Below are positions 9,660 to 17,568 of a DNA stretch of 64,000 bases, in pieces (within the stretch, counting starts at the first letter, position 1; each line of letters begins with the position of its first letter). Under the pieces are notes generated by a model that did not search any database, had not been told where the DNA came from, and worked only from the letters and a program-made list of their open reading frames with translations. Origin of the DNA: Thalassobaculum fulvum (GTDB taxonomy: Bacteria; Pseudomonadota; Alphaproteobacteria; Thalassobaculales; Thalassobaculaceae). A program made the position numbers and the translations under genes. Where the stretch lies: NCBI RefSeq assembly GCF_014652915.1, contig NZ_BMZS01000003.1, positions 1 to 64,000 on the forward strand, given 5' to 3'.

Positions 9660-10966
9660 TGGACGCGGGTGCGATTTCCCTGATCCTGTTCGGCGCCATG
9701 CTGGCGCTGCTGGCGAGCGGCCTGTGGGTGGCGCCGGCGCTGCTGACGGTCGGCTTCATCGCGCTGGAGTTCTTCTCGCCGGCGCCGGCCGGATCGCTGC
9801 TGGCGACCACGGTGTGGGACGCCAGCTGGAACTGGGCGCTGACGGCACTGCCGCTGTTCGTGTGGATGGGCGAGATCCTGTTCCGCACGCGGCTGTCGTC
9901 GGACATGTTCAACGGCCTCGCCCCCTGGCTGTCGCGGCTGCCGGGCGGGCTGTTCCACGTCAACATCGTCGGCTGCGGCGTGATGGCCGCGGTCGCCGGG
10001 TCGAGCGCGGTGACCTGCGCCACCGTCGGCCGGATGAGCATCCCGGAGCTCAAGAAGCGGGGCTACGACGAGGGGCTGTCGATCGGCACGCTGGCCGGCT
10101 CCGGCACCCTCGGCCTGCTGATCCCGCCGTCGATCATGCTGATCGTCTACGGCGTGATCGCCCAGCAGTCGATCTCGCGCATGTTCATCGCCGGGGTGCT
10201 GCCGGGCATCGTGATCATCGCGATCTTCATGACCTACGTGATGATCCGCACCACCATCGATCCCAGCCTGGCGCCGAAGGAGACCGAACGGACGACGCTC
10301 CGTCAGAAGCTGTGGGCCTCGCGGCTGCTGATCCCGGTCATGCTGCTGATCTTCGTGGTCATCGGCTCGATCTACGGCGGCTTCGCGACCCCGACCGAGG
10401 CGGCGACGGTCGGCGTGATCGGTGCCCTGGTTCTGGCCTGGTGGTCGAAGTCCCTGACCTGGGCGTCGTTCATGGAAGCGCTGATGGGGGCGGTGCGCAC
10501 GTCGTGCATGATCGCCTTCATCCTGGCCGGCGCCGCGTTCCTGTCGATCGCCATGGGCTTCACCGGCGTGCCGCGGGTCCTGGCCGGCTACGTCGACGCG
10601 CTCGACCTGTCGCCGACCATGCTGCTGGTGGTGCTGACGATCCTGTACATCTTCCTCGGCTGCTTCCTGGACGGGGTGTCGATGATGGTGCTGACGGCGG
10701 CGGTCGTGCTGCCGATGGTCAAGGACGCCGGCATCGACCTGGTGTGGTTCGGCATCTTCACCGTGATCGTCGTCGAGATGGCCCAGATCACGCCGCCGGT
10801 CGGCTTCAACCTGTTCGTGCTGCAGGGCATGACCGGGCGCGACATCCTGCAGGTCACGAAGGCCTCGATCCCGTTCTTCTTCCTGATGCTGCTGGGCATC
10901 GTGGTGATCACCGCGGTGCCGGAGCTGGCGCTCTGGCCGGTGCAGTGGATGGTCGCGGCCCGATGA
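9659..10966 (+). CDS. TRAP transporter large permease subunit (DctM)
   Basis: Transport channel of a TRAP system, 435 residues with about 12 membrane segments, the family size. Characteristic segments are MAAVAGSSAVTCATVG near 112-127, GTLAGSGTLGLLIPPSIML near 147-165, and the C-half counterpart AQITPPVGFNLFVLQGM near 377. The ATG overlaps the dctQ stop (TGATG), so the two are coupled. The next gene, a racemase-fold protein, starts 7 bp after the stop and is probably in the same mRNA. Confidence 0.9.
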   Translation: MDAGAISLILFGAMLALLASGLWVAPALLTVGFIALEFFSPAPAGSLLATTVWDASWNWALTALPLFVWMGEILFRTRLSSDMFNGLAPWLSRLPGGLFHVNIVGCGVMAAVAGSSAVTCATVGRMSIPELKKRGYDEGLSIGTLAGSGTLGLLIPPSIMLIVYGVIAQQSISRMFIAGVLPGIVIIAIFMTYVMIRTTIDPSLAPKETERTTLRQKLWASRLLIPVMLLIFVVIGSIYGGFATPTEAATVGVIGALVLAWWSKSLTWASFMEALMGAVRTSCMIAFILAGAAFLSIAMGFTGVPRVLAGYVDALDLSPTMLLVVLTILYIFLGCFLDGVSMMVLTAAVVLPMVKDAGIDLVWFGIFTVIVVEMAQITPPVGFNLFVLQGMTGRDILQVTKASIPFFFLMLLGIVVITAVPELALWPVQWMVAAR

Positions 10967-10973
10967 GCGCCCG

Positions 10974-11648
10974 ATGACCACGACGGCGGTGCGACGGGTG
11001 CTGCTGGCCAACCCGAACTCCAATACCGCGGCGACCGGGCGGATGGTCGCGGCGGCGCGGGACGCGGCGCCCGACTGGCTGCGGGTCGAGGGTTACACCA
11101 CGGCGGCGTCGCCGGCGCTGATCGTCGACGACGCCGGCGGCGAGGTGGCGGAGACCGCGGTGGCCGTCGCGGCCGGCCGCGATTTCGGCGGCTTCGACGG
11201 CGTCATCGTGTCGGCCTACATCGACCCCGGCATCGACCGGGTGCGGGCGGCGCTGCCGGTGCCGGTGGTCGGGATCGGCGAGGCGTCGATGCGGGCGGCC
11301 GCCGCGGTCGGGCGGTTCTCGGTGGCGATGACCACGCCCGGGCTGGTCGACTGGGTCCGGCGCTACGCCGAGCGGCTGGGGCTGGCCGCCCGGCTGGCCT
11401 CGATCCCGTGCACGACCGACGAGCCGCACGCCCTGATGGCCGACCCGGACCGGGTGCTGGCGGCGCTCGACGGGCTGATCCGCCGGGCGGTCGCCGAGGA
11501 CGGCGCCGAGGCCGTGGTGATCGGCGGCGGGCCGCTGGCCGATGCCGCCCGGACCCTGGCGGCGACCTCGCCGGTGCCGCTGATAGAGCCGGTGCCGGCG
11601 GCGGTGCGGGAGATGGCGGCGCGCCTGGCAGGGGAGGAGGATCGATGA
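10974..11648 (+). CDS. Asp/Glu/hydantoin racemase-fold protein lacking both catalytic Cys
   Basis: The 224-residue protein has the fold of the hydantoin/allantoin racemase group: N-terminal LLANPNSNTAATGRM and the VVGIGEASM segment near 99. Active members use two cysteines as acid/base pair. Here the first is replaced by alanine (VSAYIDPG, residue 81) and the second by glycine (VVIGGGPLAD, about residue 185). The paralogue at 18673 keeps both. It is therefore unlikely to racemise by the known mechanism; it could bind a ligand, act in another reaction such as a decarboxylase-type chemistry, or be non-catalytic. The gene is intact and tightly placed, 7 bp after dctM and overlapping the deacetylase by ATGA, so it seems to be under selection. 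Confidence 0.75.
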   Translation: MTTTAVRRVLLANPNSNTAATGRMVAAARDAAPDWLRVEGYTTAASPALIVDDAGGEVAETAVAVAAGRDFGGFDGVIVSAYIDPGIDRVRAALPVPVVGIGEASMRAAAAVGRFSVAMTTPGLVDWVRRYAERLGLAARLASIPCTTDEPHALMADPDRVLAALDGLIRRAVAEDGAEAVVIGGGPLADAARTLAATSPVPLIEPVPAAVREMAARLAGEEDR

Positions 11649-12550
11649 ACGGCGAGCGCGACCTGCGCGGCTACGGCGACACCCGGCCCGACCCGCAATG
11701 GCCGGCCGACGCCCGGCTGGCGGTATCGTTCGTGGTCAACGTCGAGGAGGGGGCGGAGCTGTCGGTCAGTCTCGGCGACGAGCGCAACGAGCCGACCTAC
11801 GAGATCGTCGAGGAGGTGGCGGGCGCTCCCGACCCCTGCAAGGACACCCATTTCGACTACGGCACCCGGGCCGGCTACTGGCGGATCATGGAGCTGTTCG
11901 ACCGCTACCGCATGCCGGCGACCATGAACTGCTGCGCCCGCGCCCTGACCCTGTCGCCGTGGCTGGCCCGGGACTCGGTGGCGCGCGGCCACGAGATCGC
12001 CTGCCATTCCTACCGGTGGGAGCGGCATGCCGGCATGGCCGAGGACCACGAGCGCGCGGTGATCGCGCGCTGCGTCGCCGAGATCCGCGAGGCCGCCGGG
12101 GTCCGGCCGATCGGCTGGCACACCCGCTCGGCGCCGAGCCCGAACACCCGGCGGCTGCTGGTCGAGGAGGGCGGCTTCCTCTACGACAGCGACGCCTACA
12201 ACGACGACCTGCCGTACGTCGCGACGGTCGAGGGCCGGCCGCACGTGGTGCTGCCCTACGCCTTCGACACCAACGACATGCGGTTCCAGCGCCAGGGCGG
12301 CTTCACCTTCGCCGACGATTTCGCGCGCTACTGCACCGACGCCATCGACTGGCTGTGGGAGGAGGGCGGCCGCGAGCCGAAGATGCTGTCGATCGGCCTG
12401 CACCTGCGGATCATCGGCCGGCCCGGCCGGATCGCCGGGCTGGACAAGGTGATGGCCCACATCGCGGAGAAGGGCCGGATCTGGGTCGCCCGTCGCGATC
12501 AGATCGCCCGGCACTGGCGGTCGGTCGCCGGGCTGCCGGCGTGGGACTAG
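11645..12550 (+). CDS. PuuE-like polysaccharide deacetylase-family hydrolase
   Basis: NodB-fold hydrolase of 301 residues related to the metal-independent allantoinase PuuE. The family markers are GYGDTRPDPQWP at the start, VSFVVNVEEGAE near 30, HFDYGTRAGYWRIMELFDRY near 75, CHSYRWERH near 120, and VEEGGFLYDSDAYNDDLPY near 175. Relative to true PuuE it has HFDYG in place of SIYEYG and CHSYRW in place of SHALRW, so the substrate probably differs. The ATG overlaps the preceding stop (ATGA) and GGGGAGGA precedes it. It likely hydrolyses a cyclic or N-acyl amide brought in by the TRAP transporter; substrate unknown. Its stop codon lies in a CTAG shared with the convergent gene. Confidence 0.78.
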   Translation: MNGERDLRGYGDTRPDPQWPADARLAVSFVVNVEEGAELSVSLGDERNEPTYEIVEEVAGAPDPCKDTHFDYGTRAGYWRIMELFDRYRMPATMNCCARALTLSPWLARDSVARGHEIACHSYRWERHAGMAEDHERAVIARCVAEIREAAGVRPIGWHTRSAPSPNTRRLLVEEGGFLYDSDAYNDDLPYVATVEGRPHVVLPYAFDTNDMRFQRQGGFTFADDFARYCTDAIDWLWEEGGREPKMLSIGLHLRIIGRPGRIAGLDKVMAHIAEKGRIWVARRDQIARHWRSVAGLPAWD

Positions 12551-12897
12551 CTGGTGCCGCCTTGCAGGAGGTGAAGGTCGGCGCCGCCGGCGGGGCGGTC
12601 GCCCAGGCCCTCGATCATGTCCTCGAGCGCGGGCGGCAGGCCGATGTCGTGCGCCCGCAGGCGGCGGCGCAGGCTGGCGATCGCGTTCCCCAGGTCGCCG
12701 GCCGCGTCCAGCCCGGCCTGATCGGCGATGGTGATGAGCTGGGTGAGGGCGGCGACCGAGAACACCAGGTCCCCGCGCGCCGGCAGCTCGACGCCGAAGG
12801 CCACCGGCTCTCCGGGCACACGCTTCGCAGGCGGCTTGCGGCGGCGTGCCGCCAGGTCCACCACTCGCGATCGGTCGGCGCCGCCGGGGTGCGTCAT
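12547..12897 (-). CDS. Hypothetical 116-residue protein
   Basis: I do not recognise a family. The start at 12897 is supported by GAGGAG on the minus strand; frames open further upstream have no such signal. The protein has a basic N-terminal third (AARRRKPPAKR) and a C-terminal part predicted to be helical (LTQLITIADQAGLDAAGDLGN). No signal peptide or membrane segment is visible. It converges with the PuuE-like gene and shares its CTAG stop. Upstream, three copies of TGCGAATC or its complement suggest regulated transcription. Confidence 0.55.
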   Translation of the reverse strand: MTHPGGADRSRVVDLAARRRKPPAKRVPGEPVAFGVELPARGDLVFSVAALTQLITIADQAGLDAAGDLGNAIASLRRRLRAHDIGLPPALEDMIEGLGDRPAGGADLHLLQGGTS

Positions 12898-12935
12898 GGC
12901 CTCTGCTCCTCGTCTCTCGGCGTGCCAGCCGGGGG

Positions 12936-12991
12936 TGCGAATCACCCAAAATACCGCATGCGAATCGCGGAGAACAACACGACGATTCGCA
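12936..12991. promoter_or_regulatory. Repeated TGCGAATC sites upstream of the 12547 gene
   Basis: TGCGAATC occurs at 12936 and 12959 and its complement at 12984; the latter two form a 9-bp inverted repeat, TGCGAATCG-N15-CGATTCGCA. On the minus strand a TATTTT lies between them as a possible -10. The rest of 12898-13085 contains a smaller dyad TTCCGG-AAA-CCGGAA (13019-13033) downstream of the RpiR gene, and no gene. Confidence 0.35.
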
Positions 12992-13085
12992 CCGCAGTCC
13001 GCCTCGGAGTCGCGGCACTTCCGGAAACCGGAATTTCGGTCCGGGGCGGGGCCGGTCCGCCGCGGGGAACGGGTCGCCTCGCGGC

Positions 13086-13949
13086 TCAGAGTTCCCCCAG
13101 GTCCCCGTGCACGTCCTCGATGGCCCGCAGCCGCTTGCGACCCTCGGCGCCGAGCTGGGCGGCGACCAGGGAACTCAGCAGATTGAGCACGCTCAGCACC
13201 GAGACGTAGCTGTCGAACAGGGCGGTGCTGCGGACGTCGCAGGCGATCGTCCACGTCGCCTTGTCGCGCAGCGCCTGGCCCGAGCGATCGGTGACCAGCA
13301 GCACCCGGGCCTTGCCGCGGGCCATGGCGGTCAGCCAGCGCTCGACCGCCGGCGGACGGCGGCGCACCGCGATGACCACCGCGACGTCCTGCTCTTCCAG
13401 GTCGGCGATGTACTCGGCGGCGGTCTCGCCGGCGCCGGGAGCGATCACCACGCGGTCGCGCACCATGATCAGCTGCCAGCGCAGGTAGGTCGCGAAGATG
13501 TGGCTGTTGCGCAGCCCGAAGATCCGGACCCGGCGGGCATTGGCCAGCGCCCGGGCGATCGAGGTGACGTCCTCGGACGGCAGGGTCTCGATGGTCCGCA
13601 CCAGGTTGTCGACGTCCTTGCGCAGATGCGCCTCGAGCGCCCGCGACGGCCGGGACTCGCGCTCGTCCAGGTAGACCGGCGAGCCCCAGGCGCGGGCGTC
13701 GCGCACCAGCTTGCGGGCCTCCTCGAAATTCTCGAAGCCGAGGCGCCGGAAGAACCGGGTGCCGGCCGCCTTCGACACCCCGGCCCGCTCGGTCAGCTCG
13801 GTCGCGGAATGGGTGACCAGCAGGTGCGGCTGCTCCTGCACCAGGTCGGCCAGCCGCTTCTCGTTCGGGCTGAGCCGCTCGTAGGCCGCCACGATCCGCT
13901 GTTCCAGCGATCCGGCGGGAGGAGAGGGCGGATCGGTGATCGTCGCCAT
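13086..13949 (-). CDS. RpiR/MurR-family transcriptional regulator
   Basis: Regulator of 287 residues. The N-terminal RpiR helix-turn-helix covers about residues 15-90 (ERLSPNEKRLADLVQEQPHL, then RAGVSKAAGTRFFRRLGFENF). A SIS-type ligand domain follows from about 130 to 260 (RVRIFGLRNSHIFATYLRWQ, then VLLVTDRSGQALRDKAT). The ATG at 13949 leaves a 129-bp divergent region to the ABC importer, packed with inverted repeats, so it very probably controls that operon. SIS domains usually sense phosphosugars, but RpiR proteins also occur with nitrogen-compound operons; the effector here is unknown. Confidence 0.85.
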   Translation of the reverse strand: MATITDPPSPPAGSLEQRIVAAYERLSPNEKRLADLVQEQPHLLVTHSATELTERAGVSKAAGTRFFRRLGFENFEEARKLVRDARAWGSPVYLDERESRPSRALEAHLRKDVDNLVRTIETLPSEDVTSIARALANARRVRIFGLRNSHIFATYLRWQLIMVRDRVVIAPGAGETAAEYIADLEEQDVAVVIAVRRRPPAVERWLTAMARGKARVLLVTDRSGQALRDKATWTIACDVRSTALFDSYVSVLSVLNLLSSLVAAQLGAEGRKRLRAIEDVHGDLGEL

Positions 13950-13971
13950 CGTGCGTAAAACTCGAATTGTG

Positions 13972-14026
13972 GTCTGGACAGACTGAAACCTGTGTTTCAG
14001 TATGTCCACAAAATACTGCATCGCAG
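13972..14026. promoter_or_regulatory. Overlapping inverted repeats between rpiR and the ABC operon
   Basis: Four dyads chain together: GTCTG-GA-CAGAC (13972-13983), CTGAAA-N6-TTTCAG (13983-14000), CAGTAT-N9-ATACTG (13998-14018) and CTGC-ATC-GCAG (14016-14026). The stretch is also more AT-rich than its surroundings. This is the likely operator and promoter region shared by the divergent regulator and importer. Confidence 0.6.
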
Positions 14027-14078
14027 CATTCGTGTGGCGGTGCAAAATCGGGGATATGGCGGTACGGGGGTAGCGTCG

Positions 14079-15113
14079 ATGTCGGAGCCGGCCGGTCTCG
14101 AACTCGCGGCGGTGACCAAACGGTACGGACGGACCGTGGCGGTCGACGGCATATCGCTGCGCGTGCCGGCCGGGACCTATTGCTGCCTGCTGGGGCCCAG
14201 CGGCTGCGGCAAGACCTCGACCCTGCGCATGGTCGCCGGTCACGAGGAGGTCAGCGACGGCGACATCATGCTGGGCGGCGAGGTGATCAACGGCCTGCCG
14301 CCGGCGCGTCGCGGCACCGCGATGATGTTCCAGAACTACGCCCTGTTCCCGCACCTCGACTGCCTCGACAACGTCGCCTTCAGCCTGAAGATGCGTGGCA
14401 TCGGCAAGGCCGATGGCCGCGAGCGGGCGCACCGGATGCTGCAGCTCGTCGAGATGGACGCTTACGCCGGGCGTCTGCCGGCGCAGCTGTCGGGCGGGCA
14501 GCAGCAGCGCGTCGCGCTGGCCCGGGCCCTGATCACCGACCCGCGGATCCTGCTGCTCGACGAGCCGCTGTCGGCGCTCGACCCGTTCCTGCGGGTGCGG
14601 ATGCGCGCCGAGCTCCGGCGGTTCCAGAAGGATCTCGCCATCAGCTTCGTGCACGTCACGCACTCCCAGGAGGAGGCGATGGCGCTGGCCGACCTGATCG
14701 TGGTGATGAACGGCGGCCGCATCGAACAGGTCGGCAGCCCGCGCGAGGTGTTCAACGCCCCCTCCAGCCTGTTCGTTGCCCGCTTCATCGGCGGCCACAA
14801 CGTGATCGAGGACGGCCCGGGCGCGACCGGCGGCGCGGTTGCGGTGCGCAACGATCTGGTGCGCCTGGTCGATGCGGCCACGCTTGGGGGCGGCGGGCCG
14901 GGGGACGGCGAGATCCGGCGGTCCGGCCGGGTCGCGGGTATCGAATTCCAGGGCAGCGTGGTGCGCGTCACGGTCGCGGCCGACGCGGACCTCGAGCTGA
15001 CGGTGGATGTGGCGGAACGTGCGTTCTTCGACAATCCGGTGGGGCTGGGCGACCCGGTCGTCGCGGCCTGGAAACCGGAGGATGCGCACGCGCTCACGGG
15101 GGGAAGCGCCTGA
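14079..15113 (+). CDS. ABC transporter ATP-binding protein (PotA type)
   Basis: ATPase of a spermidine/putrescine-type importer, 344 residues. Walker A GPSGCGKTS near 42, Q-loop MFQNYALFPHL near 83, signature LSGGQQQRVALARAL near 137, Walker B ILLLDEPLSALD near 157 and switch His in VTHSQEE near 190 are all intact. A TOBE domain occupies about 270-340. The ATG at 14079 has ACGGGGG eight bases upstream; frames open from 13992 run through the operator region and are unlikely. It leads an operon with a binding protein and two permeases. Confidence 0.9.
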   Translation: MSEPAGLELAAVTKRYGRTVAVDGISLRVPAGTYCCLLGPSGCGKTSTLRMVAGHEEVSDGDIMLGGEVINGLPPARRGTAMMFQNYALFPHLDCLDNVAFSLKMRGIGKADGRERAHRMLQLVEMDAYAGRLPAQLSGGQQQRVALARALITDPRILLLDEPLSALDPFLRVRMRAELRRFQKDLAISFVHVTHSQEEAMALADLIVVMNGGRIEQVGSPREVFNAPSSLFVARFIGGHNVIEDGPGATGGAVAVRNDLVRLVDAATLGGGGPGDGEIRRSGRVAGIEFQGSVVRVTVAADADLELTVDVAERAFFDNPVGLGDPVVAAWKPEDAHALTGGSA

Positions 15114-15154
15114 CCGCGAACAGGGAAAACGAGCTTCCGTTGAGGAGACCGGCA

Positions 15155-16447
15155 ATGACGAACACCAAGAAGACGAATGCCGTCGGCATCAGCCGCCGGC
15201 GGGTCCTGAAGGGCGCGGCGGCGGCCGGCGGCCTGGCGGTCGGCAGCGGCGCGATCACCGGGTTCCCGGCGATCATCGCGGCCGAGCCGATCACGCTCCG
15301 CTACATGGGGACGGCGGTCAACCAGCACGCCGGCATCAAGGAGAAGGTGAAGGAGGATCTCGGGATCGACATCGAGTACATCCCGGTGACCTCCGACGAC
15401 GTGGTGAAGCGCGCCGTCACCCAGCCGAACAGCTTCGACATCCTGGATTCCGAGTACTGGATGCTGAAGAACATCGTGCCCACCGGGAATCTCCAGGGCA
15501 TGGACACCAGCAGGATCAAGGAGGCCGGCAACATCACGACGGTGTTCACCGTCGGCGAGGTGAACGGCAAGAAGATCGGCGACCAGGGCACCGCGCCGAA
15601 GAAGGTCAGCTTCCTGACCGCCAAGGACGGCAAGGATTTCGCGGCCGAGCCGACCCAGTGGATGACGCTGATCCCGACGGTCTACAACGCCGACACCCTC
15701 GGCATCCGGCCGGACCTGATCAAGCGGCCGATCGCCAGCTGGGCCGAGCTGCTGAACCCGGAGTTCAAGGGCAAGGCCTCGATCCTGAACATCCCGTCGA
15801 TCGGCATCATGGACGCCGCGATGGTCGTGGAATCCATGGGCGAGTACAGGTATCCCGACAAGGGCAACATGACCAAGGAGGAGATCGACCTCACCCTGAA
15901 GGTCATGACCGAGGCCAAGAAGGCCGGCCAGTTCCGGGCGTTCTGGAAGGACTTCAACGAGTCGGTCAACCTGATGGCCTCGGGCGAGACGGTGATCCAG
16001 TCGATGTGGTCGCCGGCGGTCACCAAGGTGCGCTCGATGGGCATCCCGTGCACCTACCAGCCGCTGAAGGAAGGCTACCGCGCCTGGGCCGGCGGCCTCG
16101 GCCTGCCGAAGACCCTGTCGGGCAAGAAGCTCGACGCCGCCTACGAGTTCATCAACTGGTTCCTGGCCGGTTGGGCCGGCGCCTTCCTGAATCGCCAGGG
16201 CTACTACTCGGCGGTGCTGTCGACCGCGCAGGCCAACATGGAGGCCTACGAGTGGGACTACTGGATGCTCGGCAAGCCGGCCGCCAAGGACATCCTGGCG
16301 CCGGACGGCACCGTGATGGAGAAGGCCGGCACCGTGCGCGACGGCGGCTCGTTCGAGGACCGCATGGGGGCCGTCGCCTGCTGGAACGCGGTGATGGACG
16401 AGAACCGCTACATGGTCCGCAAGTGGAACGAGTTCATCGCGGCCTGA
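15155..16447 (+). CDS. ABC transporter substrate-binding protein, Tat-exported (PotD type)
   Basis: Periplasmic binding protein of 430 residues. The N-terminus carries a twin-arginine signal, SRRRVLKGAAAAGG, ending near residue 42, so it is exported folded. The mature part has the type 2 binding-protein pattern (LRYMGTAVNQH, then DILDSEYWMLKNIV and TLIPTVYNAD). GAGGAGA precedes the ATG. It lies 41 bp after the ATPase gene. Downstream, before the permease genes, a 145-bp hairpin repeat intervenes. The ligand is likely the substrate of the racemase/PuuE enzymes encoded further on, possibly allantoin or a related ureide; this is inferred from context. Confidence 0.87.
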   Translation: MTNTKKTNAVGISRRRVLKGAAAAGGLAVGSGAITGFPAIIAAEPITLRYMGTAVNQHAGIKEKVKEDLGIDIEYIPVTSDDVVKRAVTQPNSFDILDSEYWMLKNIVPTGNLQGMDTSRIKEAGNITTVFTVGEVNGKKIGDQGTAPKKVSFLTAKDGKDFAAEPTQWMTLIPTVYNADTLGIRPDLIKRPIASWAELLNPEFKGKASILNIPSIGIMDAAMVVESMGEYRYPDKGNMTKEEIDLTLKVMTEAKKAGQFRAFWKDFNESVNLMASGETVIQSMWSPAVTKVRSMGIPCTYQPLKEGYRAWAGGLGLPKTLSGKKLDAAYEFINWFLAGWAGAFLNRQGYYSAVLSTAQANMEAYEWDYWMLGKPAAKDILAPDGTVMEKAGTVRDGGSFEDRMGAVACWNAVMDENRYMVRKWNEFIAA

Positions 16448-16505
16448 CGATGCGGGGCGGGGAGGCGGCATCGCCGTCTCCCCGTCTTCGACCTGAGGCA
16501 CGTCG

Positions 16506-16650
16506 CCTCGTGGGTCCCGGCTCATCCGCGCCGAGGGCGGCGCGTTTGTCCGGGATGACGACGGAAGGAAGTGGGCTGCCGCGTCACCCACCCCAGGCCG
16601 TCATCCCGGACCGACGAACCGCAGGGGCGGCGGAGCCGGGACCCACGAGG
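16506..16650. repeat. Intergenic hairpin repeat, type A copy 1
   Basis: A 145-bp imperfect palindrome between the binding-protein and permease genes. Outer arms CCTCGTGGGTCCCGGCTC (16506-16523) and its exact complement (16633-16650) are 18 bp; inner arms GTCCGGGATGACG (16548-16560) and CGTCATCCCGGAC (16599-16611) are also perfect. It is one of nine related copies in the window. Its position inside an operon suggests mRNA stabilisation or attenuation, like REP elements. Confidence 0.85.
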
Positions 16651-16685
16651 TTACGGGCGGCAGCCTATCCGGACCTGGGAAGACC

Positions 16686-17567
16686 ATGAGCGCTTTCGGC
16701 AAGACATCGACGCCGTACTGGCAGGCCCTGCCGTTCGCGCTCGTCTTCCTGCTGTTCTTCGTGCTGCCGCTCGGGCTGATCGTGATGGTCAGCTTCTGGG
16801 ACTACAACGGCTACCAGATCATTCCCGCCTTCACCGGGCAGAACTATCTAGACGTGTTCGACGGCTGCATCGCCGACTTGCCGGACCTCTGCCTGACCTT
16901 CGCCACCTATCTCAGCACGCTGGAGTTCGGGCTGATGGTCTGGGCGATCACCCTGGTCCTGGGGTTCACGGTCGCCTACTTCCTGGCGTTCCACGTCCGC
17001 ACCCTGACCATGCAGATCGTGCTGTTCCTGCTGTGCACGATCCCGTTCTGGACCTCAAACGTGATCCGAATGATCTCGTGGATCCCGCTGCTCGGGCGCA
17101 ACGGGCTGGTCAACGACACGCTGCTGAGACTCGGCCTGGTGAGCGAGCCGCAGGACTGGCTGCTGTACTCGCACTTCTCGGTCGTGCTGGCCTTCGTGCA
17201 CCTCTACACGCTGTTCATGATCGTGCCGATCTTCAACTCGATGATGCGGATCGACCGGTCGCTGCTGGAGGCGGCGCGCGACGCCGGCGCCAGCGGCTGG
17301 CAGACCGTCTGGAACGTCGTGGTGCCGCTGTGCAAGCCGGGCATCGCCATCGGCTCGATCTTCGTGGTCACCATCGTGATGGGCGACTTCGTGACCATCG
17401 GCGTCATGGGCGGCCAGCAGATCGCCTCGATCGGCAAGATCATCCAGGTCGAGATGTCGTACCTGCAGTTCCCGGCGGCCGCCGCCAACGCGGTGGTGCT
17501 GCTGGCGGTGGTGCTGCTGATCATCTGGGGGCTGACCCGGATGATCGACATCCGGAAGGAGCTGTGA
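16686..17567 (+). CDS. ABC transporter permease (PotB type)
   Basis: Membrane subunit of 293 residues with six predicted helices. The coupling motif that contacts the ATPase is EAARDAGASGWQTVWNVVVP near residue 200. An N-terminal helix at about 14-35 (FALVFLLFFVLPLGLIVMV) is typical of PotB. The ATG at 16686 follows CTGGGAAGA, 25 bp after the end of the hairpin repeat. GTG of the next permease follows one base after the TGA. Confidence 0.9.
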   Translation: MSAFGKTSTPYWQALPFALVFLLFFVLPLGLIVMVSFWDYNGYQIIPAFTGQNYLDVFDGCIADLPDLCLTFATYLSTLEFGLMVWAITLVLGFTVAYFLAFHVRTLTMQIVLFLLCTIPFWTSNVIRMISWIPLLGRNGLVNDTLLRLGLVSEPQDWLLYSHFSVVLAFVHLYTLFMIVPIFNSMMRIDRSLLEAARDAGASGWQTVWNVVVPLCKPGIAIGSIFVVTIVMGDFVTIGVMGGQQIASIGKIIQVEMSYLQFPAAAANAVVLLAVVLLIIWGLTRMIDIRKEL

Positions 17568-17568
17568 C

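Noticed and set aside
13967-15154. Upstream extension of the Tat binding protein
   Set aside because: This region is a shifted frame of the PotA-type gene. A clear ribosome site and Tat signal fix the start at 15155.
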